60,268 nt of DNA from Myxococcota bacterium. GTDB taxonomy: Bacteria; Myxococcota_A; Polyangia; HGW-17. The translations under genes were made by a program, and so were the position numbers. The DNA is taken from positions 1 to 60,268 of the forward strand of contig JAHJMN010000077.1 of assembly GCA_018821305.1 (NCBI GenBank), in the 5' to 3' direction. The notes under the pieces were generated by a model. It was not told the origin of the DNA and ran no database searches. It was given only the letters and a program-made list of their open reading frames with translations. Each line of letters begins with the position of its first letter. Position 1 is the first letter of the stretch. Positions 42,552-51,717 of this stretch are shown here, in pieces.

Positions 42552-43847
42552 TTATTTGTCGTTACTGGAATCAATGGATTTGTATTTCAAGACTAATTCA
42601 GGTGATTTTGAACACTTAACAACATCCTGATCTATAATTACTTTTTCAATATCTGTCCTGGAGGGAATATCAAACATTACATCTGTCATTATGTTTTCCA
42701 TAATAGATCTCAAACCACGCGCTCCACTACCTAGATTAATTGCTTGATTGGCAATTTCCTGGAGCGCATCTTTTGTAAACTCAAGTGCTACTCCATCAAG
42801 TTCCATGAGCCACTCATACTGTCGTGAAAGTGCGTTGCGTGGTTCCGTAAGGATAGTTACAAGCGTTTCATTATCGAGGTTATGGAGAGGCGCAATGACG
42901 GGAATACGACCTACAAATTCAGGAATAAGACCATAACGTAATAGATCTTCTGGTTGGATCTCTTTAAGATACTGCCATGTATCCTTTTTTTCTTTTTTAA
43001 TGATACGCGCTCCAAAACCAATTGTTTTGGATCCAACCCTCTTTTCAATAATTTCTTCAATTCCACTGAAAGCTCCACCACAGATGAACAGGATATTTTT
43101 CGTATCCACAGGAATAAATTCCTGCTGTGGATGTTTTCTGCCACCCTTTGGTGGAACAGCAGCGATTGTACCTTCAAGAATTTTAAGTAAAGCTTGTTGA
43201 ACACCTTCTCCCGCGACATCACGAGTGATGGAAGGATTCTCACTGCGTCGAGCAAGTTTGTCTATTTCATCAATATAAACAATACCTTTTTGGGCTTTTT
43301 CAACGTCATTATCTGCATTTTGAAGAAGACTTAGAATAATATTTTCAACATCCTCACCAACATACCCGGCTTCTGTTAGATTTGTTGCATCTGCAATTGC
43401 AAAAGGAACATCAAGAATTTTTGCCAGCGTTTGAGCAAGAAGTGTTTTACCGGAACCTGTGGGTCCCAAAAGAAGAACATTGGATTTGAGAAGTACAACT
43501 TCTTCTTCATCCTTCGGATCTGTTTGTTCTTTATAGTTACTCTCAAGACGTTTGTAATGATTGTAGACGGCAACAGAGAGTATTTTTTTGGCTCGCTCTT
43601 GACCAATAACGTATTCATCCAGAATAGTCCTGATTTCTTTTGGGGTAGGAAGCGAACTTTTTTTAACGGTTGACTCGTCTTCTACAGGTAGGAGATCATC
43701 TTCAATTATCTCCGTACAGAGATGGACACATTCTTCACAGATATAAACTGCGGGACCCGCAATGAGACGCTTAACATCATTTACGGTTTTTCCGCAGAAT
43801 GAGCAGAAGACATTTTCATCAGCATTGTTTTTTGTGGTCGTATCCAC
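42552..43847 (-). CDS. clpX: ClpX, ATPase subunit of ClpXP
   Basis: 431 residues. An N-terminal zinc domain (CSFCGK, then CEECV; residues about 15-40) binds adaptors and substrates. The AAA+ domain has Walker A GPTGSGKT and Walker [10 protein letters not shown]. The ClpP-contacting loop is close to the usual IGF motif (KTIGFGA). It unfolds substrates and feeds them to ClpP. The start is GTG, immediately after the clpP stop, so the two are translationally coupled. Confidence 0.96.
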   Translation of the reverse strand: MDTTTKNNADENVFCSFCGKTVNDVKRLIAGPAVYICEECVHLCTEIIEDDLLPVEDESTVKKSSLPTPKEIRTILDEYVIGQERAKKILSVAVYNHYKRLESNYKEQTDPKDEEEVVLLKSNVLLLGPTGSGKTLLAQTLAKILDVPFAIADATNLTEAGYVGEDVENIILSLLQNADNDVEKAQKGIVYIDEIDKLARRSENPSITRDVAGEGVQQALLKILEGTIAAVPPKGGRKHPQQEFIPVDTKNILFICGGAFSGIEEIIEKRVGSKTIGFGARIIKKEKKDTWQYLKEIQPEDLLRYGLIPEFVGRIPVIAPLHNLDNETLVTILTEPRNALSRQYEWLMELDGVALEFTKDALQEIANQAINLGSGARGLRSIMENIMTDVMFDIPSRTDIEKVIIDQDVVKCSKSPELVLKYKSIDSSNDK

Positions 43848-44459
43848 TTATTTGCCTTTTTCTTCAGTTTCAGAATCCTTTTTTGAGTAAAGGATTTCAT
43901 CAATGAGTCCATATTCAAGAGCTTCCTCAGAACTGAGGAAATAATCCCTATCCGTATCTCTGGAAATCTTTTCAATACTTTGCCCTGTGTGAAGAGCCAG
44001 GATGGAATTCAATTTTTCCTTCATTTTGAGGATTTCTTTAGCATGACGTTCAATATCACTTGCCTGTCCAGAAAAACCGCCGAGAGGCTGGTGAATCATA
44101 ACACGGGAATTAGGAAGCGCATAACGTTTACCATGAGATCCTGCAGCGAGAAGAATAGCTCCCATTGAAGCAGCCTGACCTATACAAATAGTATTAACTT
44201 TTGAGTTAACATGCTGAATTGTATCGTAAATGGCAAGACCAGAAGTGACAATTCCACCAGGAGAATTAATATAGAGCATAATATCTTTATCCGGATCCTC
44301 TGATTCGAGATAAAGAATCTGGGCAATTATCAAATTGGAGATGTCATCATCAATGGGTGTACCCAGGAAAATGATTCGGTCTTTGAGTAGACGGGAATAA
44401 ATGTCCCACCCACGCTCACCTCGGTGAGTCTGTTCAATTACGGTTGGAATAATGGTCAT
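43848..44459 (-). CDS. clpP: ClpP, protease subunit
   Basis: 203 residues, the standard size. The catalytic Ser is in [14 protein letters not shown], His in [10 protein letters not shown] and Asp in DRDYFLS. It forms the double-ring chamber served by ClpX. It lies 10 bases after tig and abuts clpX, the classic tig-clpP-clpX order. Confidence 0.97.
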   Translation of the reverse strand: MTIIPTVIEQTHRGERGWDIYSRLLKDRIIFLGTPIDDDISNLIIAQILYLESEDPDKDIMLYINSPGGIVTSGLAIYDTIQHVNSKVNTICIGQAASMGAILLAAGSHGKRYALPNSRVMIHQPLGGFSGQASDIERHAKEILKMKEKLNSILALHTGQSIEKISRDTDRDYFLSSEEALEYGLIDEILYSKKDSETEEKGK

Positions 44460-44469
44460 TATTTACCTT

Positions 44470-45843
44470 TCAGGAGTTTTGCTCCCCTGCTTCATTCTCC
44501 GTTTGAGGTTCTTCTGCAGGGAATTCTTCAACTTCCACTTCTGTTATCTTGGATTCAGATTTCAGGAAGTCAAGGGTTTTGCTTATTTTAAGGTAATATC
44601 TCAAAGTATCAAGCCGATTTTCTTTCAGATAATCAGCTTTTATGCGTTCAGCACTTTTTCCTTCTTCTTCTGCGATTTCATTGATTTTGCTCTCAATCTC
44701 TTCGTCGCTTACTTCAATGGATTCTGTGCGTGAAATGGATTCAAGAACGAGATTTTCGCGGAGTTCAACTTCAGCTCTCTTTTTGTAACTGGAAATGAGA
44801 TTGTCACGAACATCGCCCATAAGACCATCTGTATTGAAACCCAGCCCCATGAGAGTCTGCTGCACTTTCATTTCAGCTTGTTTACCGATCAGGTTGTCTC
44901 CGAGGTCAAAACTGTTCACTTTTAGAATTTCTCCAAGAATTTCTTTTTCAAGAAGATTTTTAGATTGCTCTTCATTTCGTTTATCAAGATCACTTCGGAG
45001 TATGGATTTAAGTTCTTCCAGCGTTTCAGCTCTTTGGGTTTCTTTTGCAAAATCGTCGTTCAGTTCGGGAGCTTCAATTCTACGCACTCCCGTAAATTCA
45101 ACGAAGAAGTTACCTGTTTTACCAGCATATTTTTCGTGTGATTCCGGGAAGTTGATTTCGACTTCTTCTTCATCCTGAATATCGGAAATATTTTTACCCA
45201 GGAATTTAAAGGCTACCAATTGCGGAATAGTAATTGCTGAGTCCATATTTTCAGGAACAGCAATTTTCTGATTTTCAAAAGATTCTGCTTCGGAATCAAT
45301 TTTACCCATAATGCTGAGGGAAAGAATATGGCCAGCTTCGATTGTACCTTCTTCAACAGGAAGGGATTTTTTCATGTGTTCACGAAGGTGCTCAAGTTCT
45401 TTTTCTACATCAGAATCTTTTACTTTTACTGTGTATTTTTTAGCATCAATACCTTTGTAATTTTCAATAGTTACATCAGGAATAACTTCAAAGGTAGCCT
45501 TGTAAGGAAAATCAGTATCGTTCTGGACTTCATCATATTCAAGCTTCCATTCATTTATGTCACCGACAGGGCGAATTGTTGAGTTTTTCTGAAGAATTTC
45601 AACGATATCTGTACGAATCAGTTCCTGAACTATATCCCGTTCAACATGTTTACGAAACATTTTTTCAAGTATACTGCGAGGAACTTTACCTCTACGAAAT
45701 CCCTTAATACTGACATTTTTTGCGATCTCACGGAAAGTCTCATCAAATTTTTCCTTTACGATGGGCCATCCAATGGATGCATTAAGTATTCGGGTAGTGT
45801 TATCTGGAGTCTCTATATTAAAGCGTTCAGCTGTTTGAGTCAT
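44470..45843 (-). CDS. tig: trigger factor, ribosome-associated chaperone
   Basis: 457 residues. The ribosome-docking signature appears as GFRRGKVPRSILEK (near 49-62), followed by the peptidyl-prolyl isomerase domain (VEEGTIEAGHILSLSIMGKI; TGNFFVEFTGVR) and the helical substrate-binding C-terminal domain. The tail is acidic (EFPAEEPQTENEAGEQNS). First gene of the tig-clpP-clpX unit. AGGAAGG precedes the ATG. Confidence 0.95.
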   Translation of the reverse strand: MTQTAERFNIETPDNTTRILNASIGWPIVKEKFDETFREIAKNVSIKGFRRGKVPRSILEKMFRKHVERDIVQELIRTDIVEILQKNSTIRPVGDINEWKLEYDEVQNDTDFPYKATFEVIPDVTIENYKGIDAKKYTVKVKDSDVEKELEHLREHMKKSLPVEEGTIEAGHILSLSIMGKIDSEAESFENQKIAVPENMDSAITIPQLVAFKFLGKNISDIQDEEEVEINFPESHEKYAGKTGNFFVEFTGVRRIEAPELNDDFAKETQRAETLEELKSILRSDLDKRNEEQSKNLLEKEILGEILKVNSFDLGDNLIGKQAEMKVQQTLMGLGFNTDGLMGDVRDNLISSYKKRAEVELRENLVLESISRTESIEVSDEEIESKINEIAEEEGKSAERIKADYLKENRLDTLRYYLKISKTLDFLKSESKITEVEVEEFPAEEPQTENEAGEQNS

Positions 45844-46143
45844 TTTTAAACCTTCCTGTTTTCAAAAGCTTAGTACCTAAAGTACTATGATCATTATGTA
45901 ATCCCGGTAAAAACCGGATTGTGATATTCGCCCATTAATCTTTACAGTCAAGAATTTATTTCTGTTTTCCTTAACATATTGAAATCATTGTCTATAAAAC
46001 AACAAAATAAATAGATATTTTATAGTGGACGTTAATTAAAAAAATAACTTTTCATTCAAAAAACTTAATAAATATACGTTGCAATTAAGGGGAGTTGAAT
46101 ATATTTGATGCTATTTTGTGAGAAATTCTTCACAATGAGATTT
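45844..46143. other. tig leader and first part of the 657-base tig-ugd divergent gap
   Basis: On the tig side are two hairpins: perfect TAGTAC/GTACTA (45871-45876, 45882-45887) and AATCC(C)GG/CCGGATT (45900-45920). TTGACT (minus strand, near 45948) could be a -35 box, but no good -10 box follows. The rest to 46143 is AT-rich. A 27-codon frame from ATG 46108 exists but is not convincing. Confidence 0.4.
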
Positions 46144-46167
46144 ACCTTGTTGACAATAAGGTTTTTT
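46144..46167 (+). terminator. intrinsic terminator with no obvious gene before it
   Basis: ACCTTGTT (46144-46151) pairs with AATAAGGT (46155-46162) with one G-T pair around a 3-base loop, running into six T. It points along the plus strand, but no plus-strand gene lies upstream within the gap. It may end a small RNA or a premature ugd transcript. A second small hairpin, AGTCC/GGACT, lies at 46192-46205. Confidence 0.55.
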
Positions 46168-46343
46168 CAGATAAGCCTTTTCTGCGGTTGAAGTCCTATG
46201 GGACTACTTTTAAGCGAGCCTTGTAGATTTTGCTTCTCGAAGGAATTTATGAAAGTTTCAAACGAGATACTATAATAAATACATACACTTATGGTTAGAG
46301 GCTCTTCGCAAATCACCTGGACGACAACTCTTTTTTATGGAGC

Positions 46344-46386
46344 CCTGAATTTGATATCGGTCAATCTGGAAATCCGATGATTCAGG
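46344..46386 (+). repeat. degenerate family A hairpin
   Basis: CCTGAAT (46344-46350) pairs with ATTCAGG (46380-46386), with an inner ATCGG/CCGAT stem (46356-46360, 46374-46378). It is followed by ACACAGACTATTTG, which matches the family A end GGACACGAACTATTTAG. Confidence 0.5.
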
Positions 46387-46416
46387 ACACAGACTATTTG
46401 CTCTCGAATTGACATA

Positions 46417-46484
46417 TTTTCAGCTTGTGGTCTCTATCCGATTAAAAAGCTGAAAAACATATATCGAAAATGGATAGAGACTAT
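46417..46484 (+). promoter_or_regulatory. interleaved inverted repeats in the ugd leader (possible attenuator)
   Basis: Arm A TTTTCAGCTT (46417-46426) matches A' AAGCTGAAAA (46447-46456). Arm B GTCTCTATCC (46430-46439) matches B' GGATAGAGAC (46472-46481); B extends to 46427/46484 with G-T pairs. The order A-B-A'-B' makes the two hairpins exclusive, or a pseudoknot. B' is followed by TATTTTTA, so B:B' could act as a terminator and A:A' as its antiterminator. AAGGAG of ugd begins at 46489. Confidence 0.55.
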
Positions 46485-46500
46485 TTTTAAGGAGTCAGTT

Positions 46501-47820
46501 ATGAAACTATGTGTAATTGGTACAGGATATGTTGGTCTCGTAGCAGGTGCAGCATTTGCGGATTATGGTAATAATGTCATTTGTGTTGATATTGATCCAG
46601 AAAAAATAAAAATGCTTAAAGAAGGTAAAATACCAATTTATGAACCTGGTCTTGATAAAATTGTTGAACGAAATGCAAAAAAAGGTTTCATTACATTCAC
46701 TACAGACATTGTGACTGCAGTGAAAGGTGTAAAAGTAATTTTTATGGCCGTTGGAACCCCTCAGGGCGATGATGGAAATGCCGATCTTAAATATCTTGAA
46801 CAAGCAACAAAAACAGTGGCTTCAAGTATAAATAGTGATGTTATTGTTGTGCATAAATCAACAGTTCCAGTTGGCACAGCATCAAAAATGCAGGAAATTT
46901 ATGATAAAGAATCAAAATACAAAGTAAGTGTTGTTTCGAATCCGGAATTTCTCAAAGAAGGTGATGCTATAAATGATTTTATGAAACCGGAAAGAATAAT
47001 TATTGGAACTAATGACGAAACTACTAGAGCCACTATGCATGAGCTTTATTCTCCATTTGTTAGAACTCGAGATCGTATTATTGATATGGATCCTATAAGT
47101 GCTGAGCTCACAAAATATGCATCAAATGCATTTTTGGCTACAAGAATCAGTTTTATGAATGATTTAAGCAGATTGTGTGATCTTGTTGGCGCTGATATTG
47201 AACTGATTCGGCGTGGAATGGGTTCCGATAGTCGTATAGGTCCTAAATTCCTTTATCCTGGCATCGGATATGGAGGTAGTTGTTTCCCTAAAGATATCAG
47301 TGCAATACTTTATCTTTCAAGAAGTCTTGATTCCAGACTATCCATTGTTGAGGAAACAAGTAACGTAAATGATACTCAAAAAGGACTTGTTGTGGATAAA
47401 ATGCTCAGACATTTTAAATCCTTAAATGGAATGACGGTAGCTGTTTTAGGTCTTGCTTTCAAACCGAACACTGATGACACAAGAGAAGCACCCGCAAAAG
47501 TCATTATCAGACGTTTAAAAGAAAACGGGGCAAATGTACGGGCTTATGATCCTGTTGCTCAGGAAAATTTCAAGAATGAGTTTCCGGAAGATGCTAACCT
47601 GAAGTATTGTAATGGTTTATATGAAACAGTAACTGGAGCAGATGCGGCAATTTTATGTACTGAGTGGAAAGAATTTCAACAACCTGATTTTGAGAGAATT
47701 TCCAAACTTATGAAAGGAAGAGCTCTTTTTGACGGTAGAAACGTTTGGTCCAGGAAGGAAACAGCCCGATGTGGATTCAGACTTGAAGGAATTGGACGTC
47801 CGGTAACAGGTGAAAAATAA
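46501..47820 (+). CDS. ugd: UDP-glucose 6-dehydrogenase
   Basis: 439 residues. It oxidises UDP-glucose to UDP-glucuronate with two NAD, a precursor for exopolysaccharide or lipopolysaccharide sugars. The NAD loop GTGYVGLVAG lies at 7-16, VGTPQGDDGNAD follows, the catalytic Cys is C261 in GYGGSCFPKD, and the C-terminal domain has LGLAFKPNTDDTREAPA. It lies behind a long structured leader. AAGGAG precedes the ATG. Its stop overlaps the gltX start (TAATG), an odd pairing of sugar-nucleotide and tRNA genes. Confidence 0.96.
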   Translation: MKLCVIGTGYVGLVAGAAFADYGNNVICVDIDPEKIKMLKEGKIPIYEPGLDKIVERNAKKGFITFTTDIVTAVKGVKVIFMAVGTPQGDDGNADLKYLEQATKTVASSINSDVIVVHKSTVPVGTASKMQEIYDKESKYKVSVVSNPEFLKEGDAINDFMKPERIIIGTNDETTRATMHELYSPFVRTRDRIIDMDPISAELTKYASNAFLATRISFMNDLSRLCDLVGADIELIRRGMGSDSRIGPKFLYPGIGYGGSCFPKDISAILYLSRSLDSRLSIVEETSNVNDTQKGLVVDKMLRHFKSLNGMTVAVLGLAFKPNTDDTREAPAKVIIRRLKENGANVRAYDPVAQENFKNEFPEDANLKYCNGLYETVTGADAAILCTEWKEFQQPDFERISKLMKGRALFDGRNVWSRKETARCGFRLEGIGRPVTGEK

Positions 47821-49286
47821 TGACTGAAAAAACTGTAAGAACAAGAATAGCTCCTTCTCCAACGGGAGATCCCCATGTAGGTACCGCCTATATTGCTCTT
47901 TTTAATTATGTTTTTGCAAAAAAGCATGGTGGACAATTTTTACTAAGAATTGAGGATACTGATCAGACGCGTTCCCGATCCGATTCAGAACTCGCAATAA
48001 TGGAAAGTCTCAATTGGCTTGGTCTTTCCTGGGATGAAGGTCCGGATAAAGGAGGACCATACGGTCCATATCGCCAGAGTGAACGTCAGAGTATTTATAA
48101 AGAACAAGCCGAAATCCTTCTCGAAAAAGGAGAAGCCTATCGATGTTTTTGTACTCCTGAAATTCTTGCAGCGGATCGTGAGGCTGAGTTAAAATCTGGC
48201 TCCAGACGCACAGGATATAACAGGCGTTGCCGAAATATAGATGCTCAGACATCCGCCAAACGTGCAGCAGATGGAGAACCGTTTACAATCAGGCTAAAAA
48301 TGGCTGTGGACGGAGACAGTGTATTTACTGACCGCCTGAGGGGAGAAATTCGCCGTCCCAATGAAGAACTGGACGATCAGGTTCTGTTAAAATCCGACGG
48401 TTTTCCAACTTATCATTTGGCAAATGTTGTTGATGATCATCTTATGAAAATAACCCACGTAATCAGGGCAGAAGAATGGATACCCTCTACACCAAAGCAT
48501 GTTCGGCTTTATGAAGCCTTTGGATGGGAAAAACCTGAATTCATTCACATGCCGCTTTTACGAAACCCGGATAAGAACAAAAGTAAAATCAGTAAGAGGA
48601 AAAATCCTGTTTCTCTTAAATTTTACAAAGAGACAGGTATTCTTCCTGAGGCGCTTGTGAATTTTCTAGGGCTTATGGGTTTTTCATTTGGAAATGATGT
48701 AGAGAAATTTACCGTTGAACAGATGATTGAAGTTTTCAGTTTTGACAATGTTTCTCTAGGCGGACCGGTTTTTGATTTGGAAAAACTGACCTGGCTTAAC
48801 GGACTATACATAAGAGATCTTGGACCAGAAGAGCTTCTGGATAGAGTCATGGGACTTTACTTGAACCGTGAATATTTCCAGAAAATAGTTCCCCTCGTTC
48901 ATGAACGTATGAGATATTTGAGTGATTTCATTGATTCTGCGCCATTTTTCTATAATGGTGATCTTGATTATTCAGCCGAAGGAAATCTGATGGTTCCTAA
49001 AGGAAGAACACAGGTGGAAATGGCTTCAATGTTTGAAGAAGGAGCCGAAAAAATCGACGCTCTTGAGTCTTTCTCTGCCTCTTTGGTTGAAGAAATCTTT
49101 CGAACAATTTCAGAACAGAAGGAATGGAAGATCAAAGAAATCTTTATGCCTGTCCGTATTGCATGCCTGGGACGAAAAGCTTCTCCACCACTTTTTGAAT
49201 GTATTGAGGTAATTGGCAGGGAACGTATTCGCCGCCGCTTGCGTAAAGCAGCCGAATACGTTCGTACTATGAAAATGCCCGCATAA
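47820..49286 (+). CDS. gltX: glutamyl-tRNA synthetase
   Basis: 488 residues, class I synthetase. The HIGH-like motif is APSPTGDPHVGTAY (near 11-24) and the KMSKS-like motif is KSKISKRKNP (about 257-266). The C-terminal anticodon-binding domain follows. The short cysteine segment CFCTPEIL is present. Whether it also charges tRNA-Gln is not decided; no gatCAB genes are in the window. It shares one base with ugd and ends one base before the opposing permease gene. Confidence 0.96.
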   Translation: MTEKTVRTRIAPSPTGDPHVGTAYIALFNYVFAKKHGGQFLLRIEDTDQTRSRSDSELAIMESLNWLGLSWDEGPDKGGPYGPYRQSERQSIYKEQAEILLEKGEAYRCFCTPEILAADREAELKSGSRRTGYNRRCRNIDAQTSAKRAADGEPFTIRLKMAVDGDSVFTDRLRGEIRRPNEELDDQVLLKSDGFPTYHLANVVDDHLMKITHVIRAEEWIPSTPKHVRLYEAFGWEKPEFIHMPLLRNPDKNKSKISKRKNPVSLKFYKETGILPEALVNFLGLMGFSFGNDVEKFTVEQMIEVFSFDNVSLGGPVFDLEKLTWLNGLYIRDLGPEELLDRVMGLYLNREYFQKIVPLVHERMRYLSDFIDSAPFFYNGDLDYSAEGNLMVPKGRTQVEMASMFEEGAEKIDALESFSASLVEEIFRTISEQKEWKIKEIFMPVRIACLGRKASPPLFECIEVIGRERIRRRLRKAAEYVRTMKMPA

Positions 49287-49287
49287 A

Positions 49288-50265
49288 TCAGTTTTCCTGA
49301 TAGACACGTACTTTCCACAGTAAAAAAATAAAAAATGGACCACCAGTCAGGGAAGTAACGACACCTGTTGGCAATTGTGCAGGGGCAAGGATTATACGTC
49401 CGATAAAATCACAGAAAACAAGAAAAGTACCACCGGCGATAATACTCAGAGGAAGCAGTTTACGATTATCGTGAACACCGGAAAGCCTCAATACGTGAGG
49501 AACTACGATTCCCACAAAAGATATGGGACCCGCTATGCTGACGACACCGGCCACAGCAATTCCCGTAGCACCAAGGATGATCAAAGAAGATCGTCTGACA
49601 TTGAGCCCGCTTGTAAGAGCTGTTTCATGTCCGAGAGCCATGAGATTCAAACTCTTCCCCATTAAAGCCAGAGCAATAACCGCTGGAATTGTCAAAGGAA
49701 GTAGACCTGCAACCTGTTTCATTGTGACAAAATCCATGTTTCCCATTAGCCATCGAACCATGCGAAAAGACTCGTTGTATGTGCTTGTGTACTGGATAAA
49801 CATTATCGCACTTGAAGAAAAAGATGCAATTGTAACTCCGCCAAGAATGACGGAAACTGCCCCAAATTGTCCTCTTTTAAGGGAGAAACCCATGAGTGCA
49901 ATTAAAACAATCATTCCTGTTAGTAAACTGAAAAGAAAAGTCCCGCCGGGAAGAATAATATCCAGGCCAAGTCTTATTGCTAATACTGCACCAAGGCTGG
50001 ATCCAGATGCTACACCCAGTGTAAACGGGCTTACGAGAGGGTTTCTTAAAAGCCCTTGAAGTGCTGCACCGCAGACAGCAAGAGAAGAACCGGCAATAAA
50101 GGACAATAAAATTCTTGGTAAACGAATATGGGTAATAAGTTTTCCTTCGGGACCTTCAAGCGTTAGGATCAGACCTCCCGGGCCCAGCACAAGAGACAGG
50201 AATAATATTATTATTGCAATAAGAGATGTAAAAAACCAGATTCTGTATTTTTGAAAAAAAATCAT
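49288..50265 (-). CDS. FecCD/BtuC-type ABC transporter permease
   Basis: 325 residues with about ten membrane helices. LPRILLSFIAGSSLAVCGAA and the following LQGLLRNPLVSPFTLGVASG are signature segments of permeases for siderophore-iron, heme or vitamin B12 import. A further match is GPISFVGIVVPHVLRL near the coupling region. It overlaps the ATPase gene by four bases. No periplasmic binding protein or TonB receptor is adjacent, so the substrate is open. It converges on gltX with one base between stops. Confidence 0.92.
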   Translation of the reverse strand: MIFFQKYRIWFFTSLIAIIILFLSLVLGPGGLILTLEGPEGKLITHIRLPRILLSFIAGSSLAVCGAALQGLLRNPLVSPFTLGVASGSSLGAVLAIRLGLDIILPGGTFLFSLLTGMIVLIALMGFSLKRGQFGAVSVILGGVTIASFSSSAIMFIQYTSTYNESFRMVRWLMGNMDFVTMKQVAGLLPLTIPAVIALALMGKSLNLMALGHETALTSGLNVRRSSLIILGATGIAVAGVVSIAGPISFVGIVVPHVLRLSGVHDNRKLLPLSIIAGGTFLVFCDFIGRIILAPAQLPTGVVTSLTGGPFFIFLLWKVRVYQEN

Positions 50266-51041
50266 GCGAGGAAGTACTTCTTTCCTTCGGGTGACAACCC
50301 TGATTCAAGGGTAACATTAAAATAACTACTTGCGTTTTTCTCCAAGATATTCAATGCATTTCCGAAGATTATCTCTCTGCCTTTTGCCAGTAGAATCGCA
50401 TGACTGAAATATCTCGCAACGACGGATAGATCGTGAGTAACACATATGACAGTGGAATTGTGTTCAGTATTAAATTTCTTAAGTAACTCTATCATATCCC
50501 TGCTTTGGGCTATGTCTAAAAATACCGTCGGTTCATCAAGCAGTAGTACTTTATTGCACTGGATAAAACCCCTCGTGAGCATTACTCTTCTTTTCTCTCC
50601 CCCGGAAAGGGTAGAGTATCGACGCTCCAAAAGATGTTCGATTCCTGTTACAGATGCGGATTCTTTGATTTTATGAGATTTTTCAATTTCATTCAGATTT
50701 GAATAGTACAGAGCAGTTTCGAGAATTTCCCGGGAAGACATCTCAATATTTCCCGGAAGATGCTGACTTACAAAACTTCGATTTCTTGCAAGTTCCTCCT
50801 GTGTATAGTCCCGAATGGACCTTGAATTGAAAAAAATTTCTCCCTGATCCGGGGAAAGAAGACCAGCAAGAATTTTAAGCAGCGTTGTTTTTCCCGCACC
50901 GCTCGGACCACATACTGCAGTAAATGATCCTTGCATAATTTCAAGTTTAATATTTGAAAATATTGCGTTTTCAGCATGTGAGAAAGAAATGTTTTTCAAA
51001 AAAAATAATTTTTTTTCAGAATTCATGAAACCAATGTTCAC
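50262..51041 (-). CDS. ABC transporter ATP-binding protein of the iron/B12 import type
   Basis: 259 residues. Walker A GPSGAGKTT is near 43-51, the Q-loop in FVSQHLPG, signature LSGGEKRRVML, Walker B VLLLDEPTVFLD and the switch His in VCVTHD-like VICVTHDLS. It powers the FecCD-type permease encoded directly after it. The start is uncertain: GTG 51041 has AGGA only two to three bases before it, and an ATG 15 bases further in lacks a ribosome binding site. Confidence 0.9.
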   Translation of the reverse strand: MNIGFMNSEKKLFFLKNISFSHAENAIFSNIKLEIMQGSFTAVCGPSGAGKTTLLKILAGLLSPDQGEIFFNSRSIRDYTQEELARNRSFVSQHLPGNIEMSSREILETALYYSNLNEIEKSHKIKESASVTGIEHLLERRYSTLSGGEKRRVMLTRGFIQCNKVLLLDEPTVFLDIAQSRDMIELLKKFNTEHNSTVICVTHDLSVVARYFSHAILLAKGREIIFGNALNILEKNASSYFNVTLESGLSPEGKKYFLA

Positions 51042-51125
51042 TTCCTGCGAATATTGGTATAAGAAATTTCTGTTTTTTTCAATTTAACTTTCCCTTATTT
51101 GCTTGAGGGGCTTTTGGAGGTAATT

Positions 51126-51560
51126 ATGGCAGATGGACTCAATAAAGTAATGCTGATAGGTCATCTGGGAGCAGACCCGGTTCACAAAGTAACAAGTGGT
51201 AACAATGATGTAACCGATCTCAGACTTGCAACCACTGAGAGTTGGCGAGGACCTGATGGTAATCGCCAGGAACAGACCGAATGGCATCGTATCGTCGTTT
51301 GGGGAAAACAGGCAATTTTTGCCCGTGATTACCTGAAAAAAGGAAGTAAAATCTATGTGGAAGGTAAAATCCGCACGAGAAAATGGACAGATCAGGAAGG
51401 AAAAGATCATTATACAACAGAAATAATGGCTAAATCGTTCCTGTTCCTGGATTCAAAGAAACCTATTGATAATAATTATCAGGGTTCAGGTCAGGACAGC
51501 GGAATGCCTTCGAATTATGGATCACCCATGGGTGCTGATGATGATGATATTCCGTTCTAG
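51126..51560 (+). CDS. ssb: single-stranded DNA-binding protein
   Basis: About 144 residues. An OB fold begins NKVMLIGHLGADP, with WHRIVVWGKQA and KGSKIYVEGKIRTRKW. A short Gly/Ser/Asn linker leads to the acidic tip DDDDIPF, which recruits replication and repair partners. The ATG at 51126 is chosen because GGAGG lies seven bases before it; an upstream in-frame start lacks one. A family A repeat follows right after the stop. Transcription diverges from the ABC importer genes. Confidence 0.95.
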   Translation: MADGLNKVMLIGHLGADPVHKVTSGNNDVTDLRLATTESWRGPDGNRQEQTEWHRIVVWGKQAIFARDYLKKGSKIYVEGKIRTRKWTDQEGKDHYTTEIMAKSFLFLDSKKPIDNNYQGSGQDSGMPSNYGSPMGADDDDIPF

Positions 51561-51566
51561 AGAAGT

Positions 51567-51705
51567 TGTTTCTGTCCTGTAATGCGATCTTTTGAATTTT
51601 TGTCGATTTTTTTACTCAGGACACTAAGAATGAAGACCTCGAAATTATTATAGTGTTCTGAATAGCATAAAAATTGAATTTCAGGACACTAACGAAATAG
51701 AAATA
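51567..51705 (+). repeat. family A repeat with internal deletion (A-5)
   Basis: The first hairpin (TCTGTCCTG to CAGGACAC) and AAGAATGAAGACCTCG are kept. In the second part the 27 or so bases between AGCAT and AAAAATTG are missing, removing one inner hairpin entirely. What remains still pairs GTGTTCTGAA with TTCAGGACAC. It lies between ssb and the next lipoprotein gene. Confidence 0.8.
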
Positions 51706-51717
51706 AGGTTCGGTTAA

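Noticed and set aside
46108-46191. 27-codon leader peptide ahead of the orphan terminator
   Set aside because: The ribosome-like AAGGGGAG is 13 bases away, and the peptide has no run of a single regulatory amino acid; too weak to call.
46168-46340. tRNA gene in the tig-ugd gap
   Set aside because: There is no GGTTCGAATCC-like T-arm and no cloverleaf; the small hairpins do not fit a tRNA.
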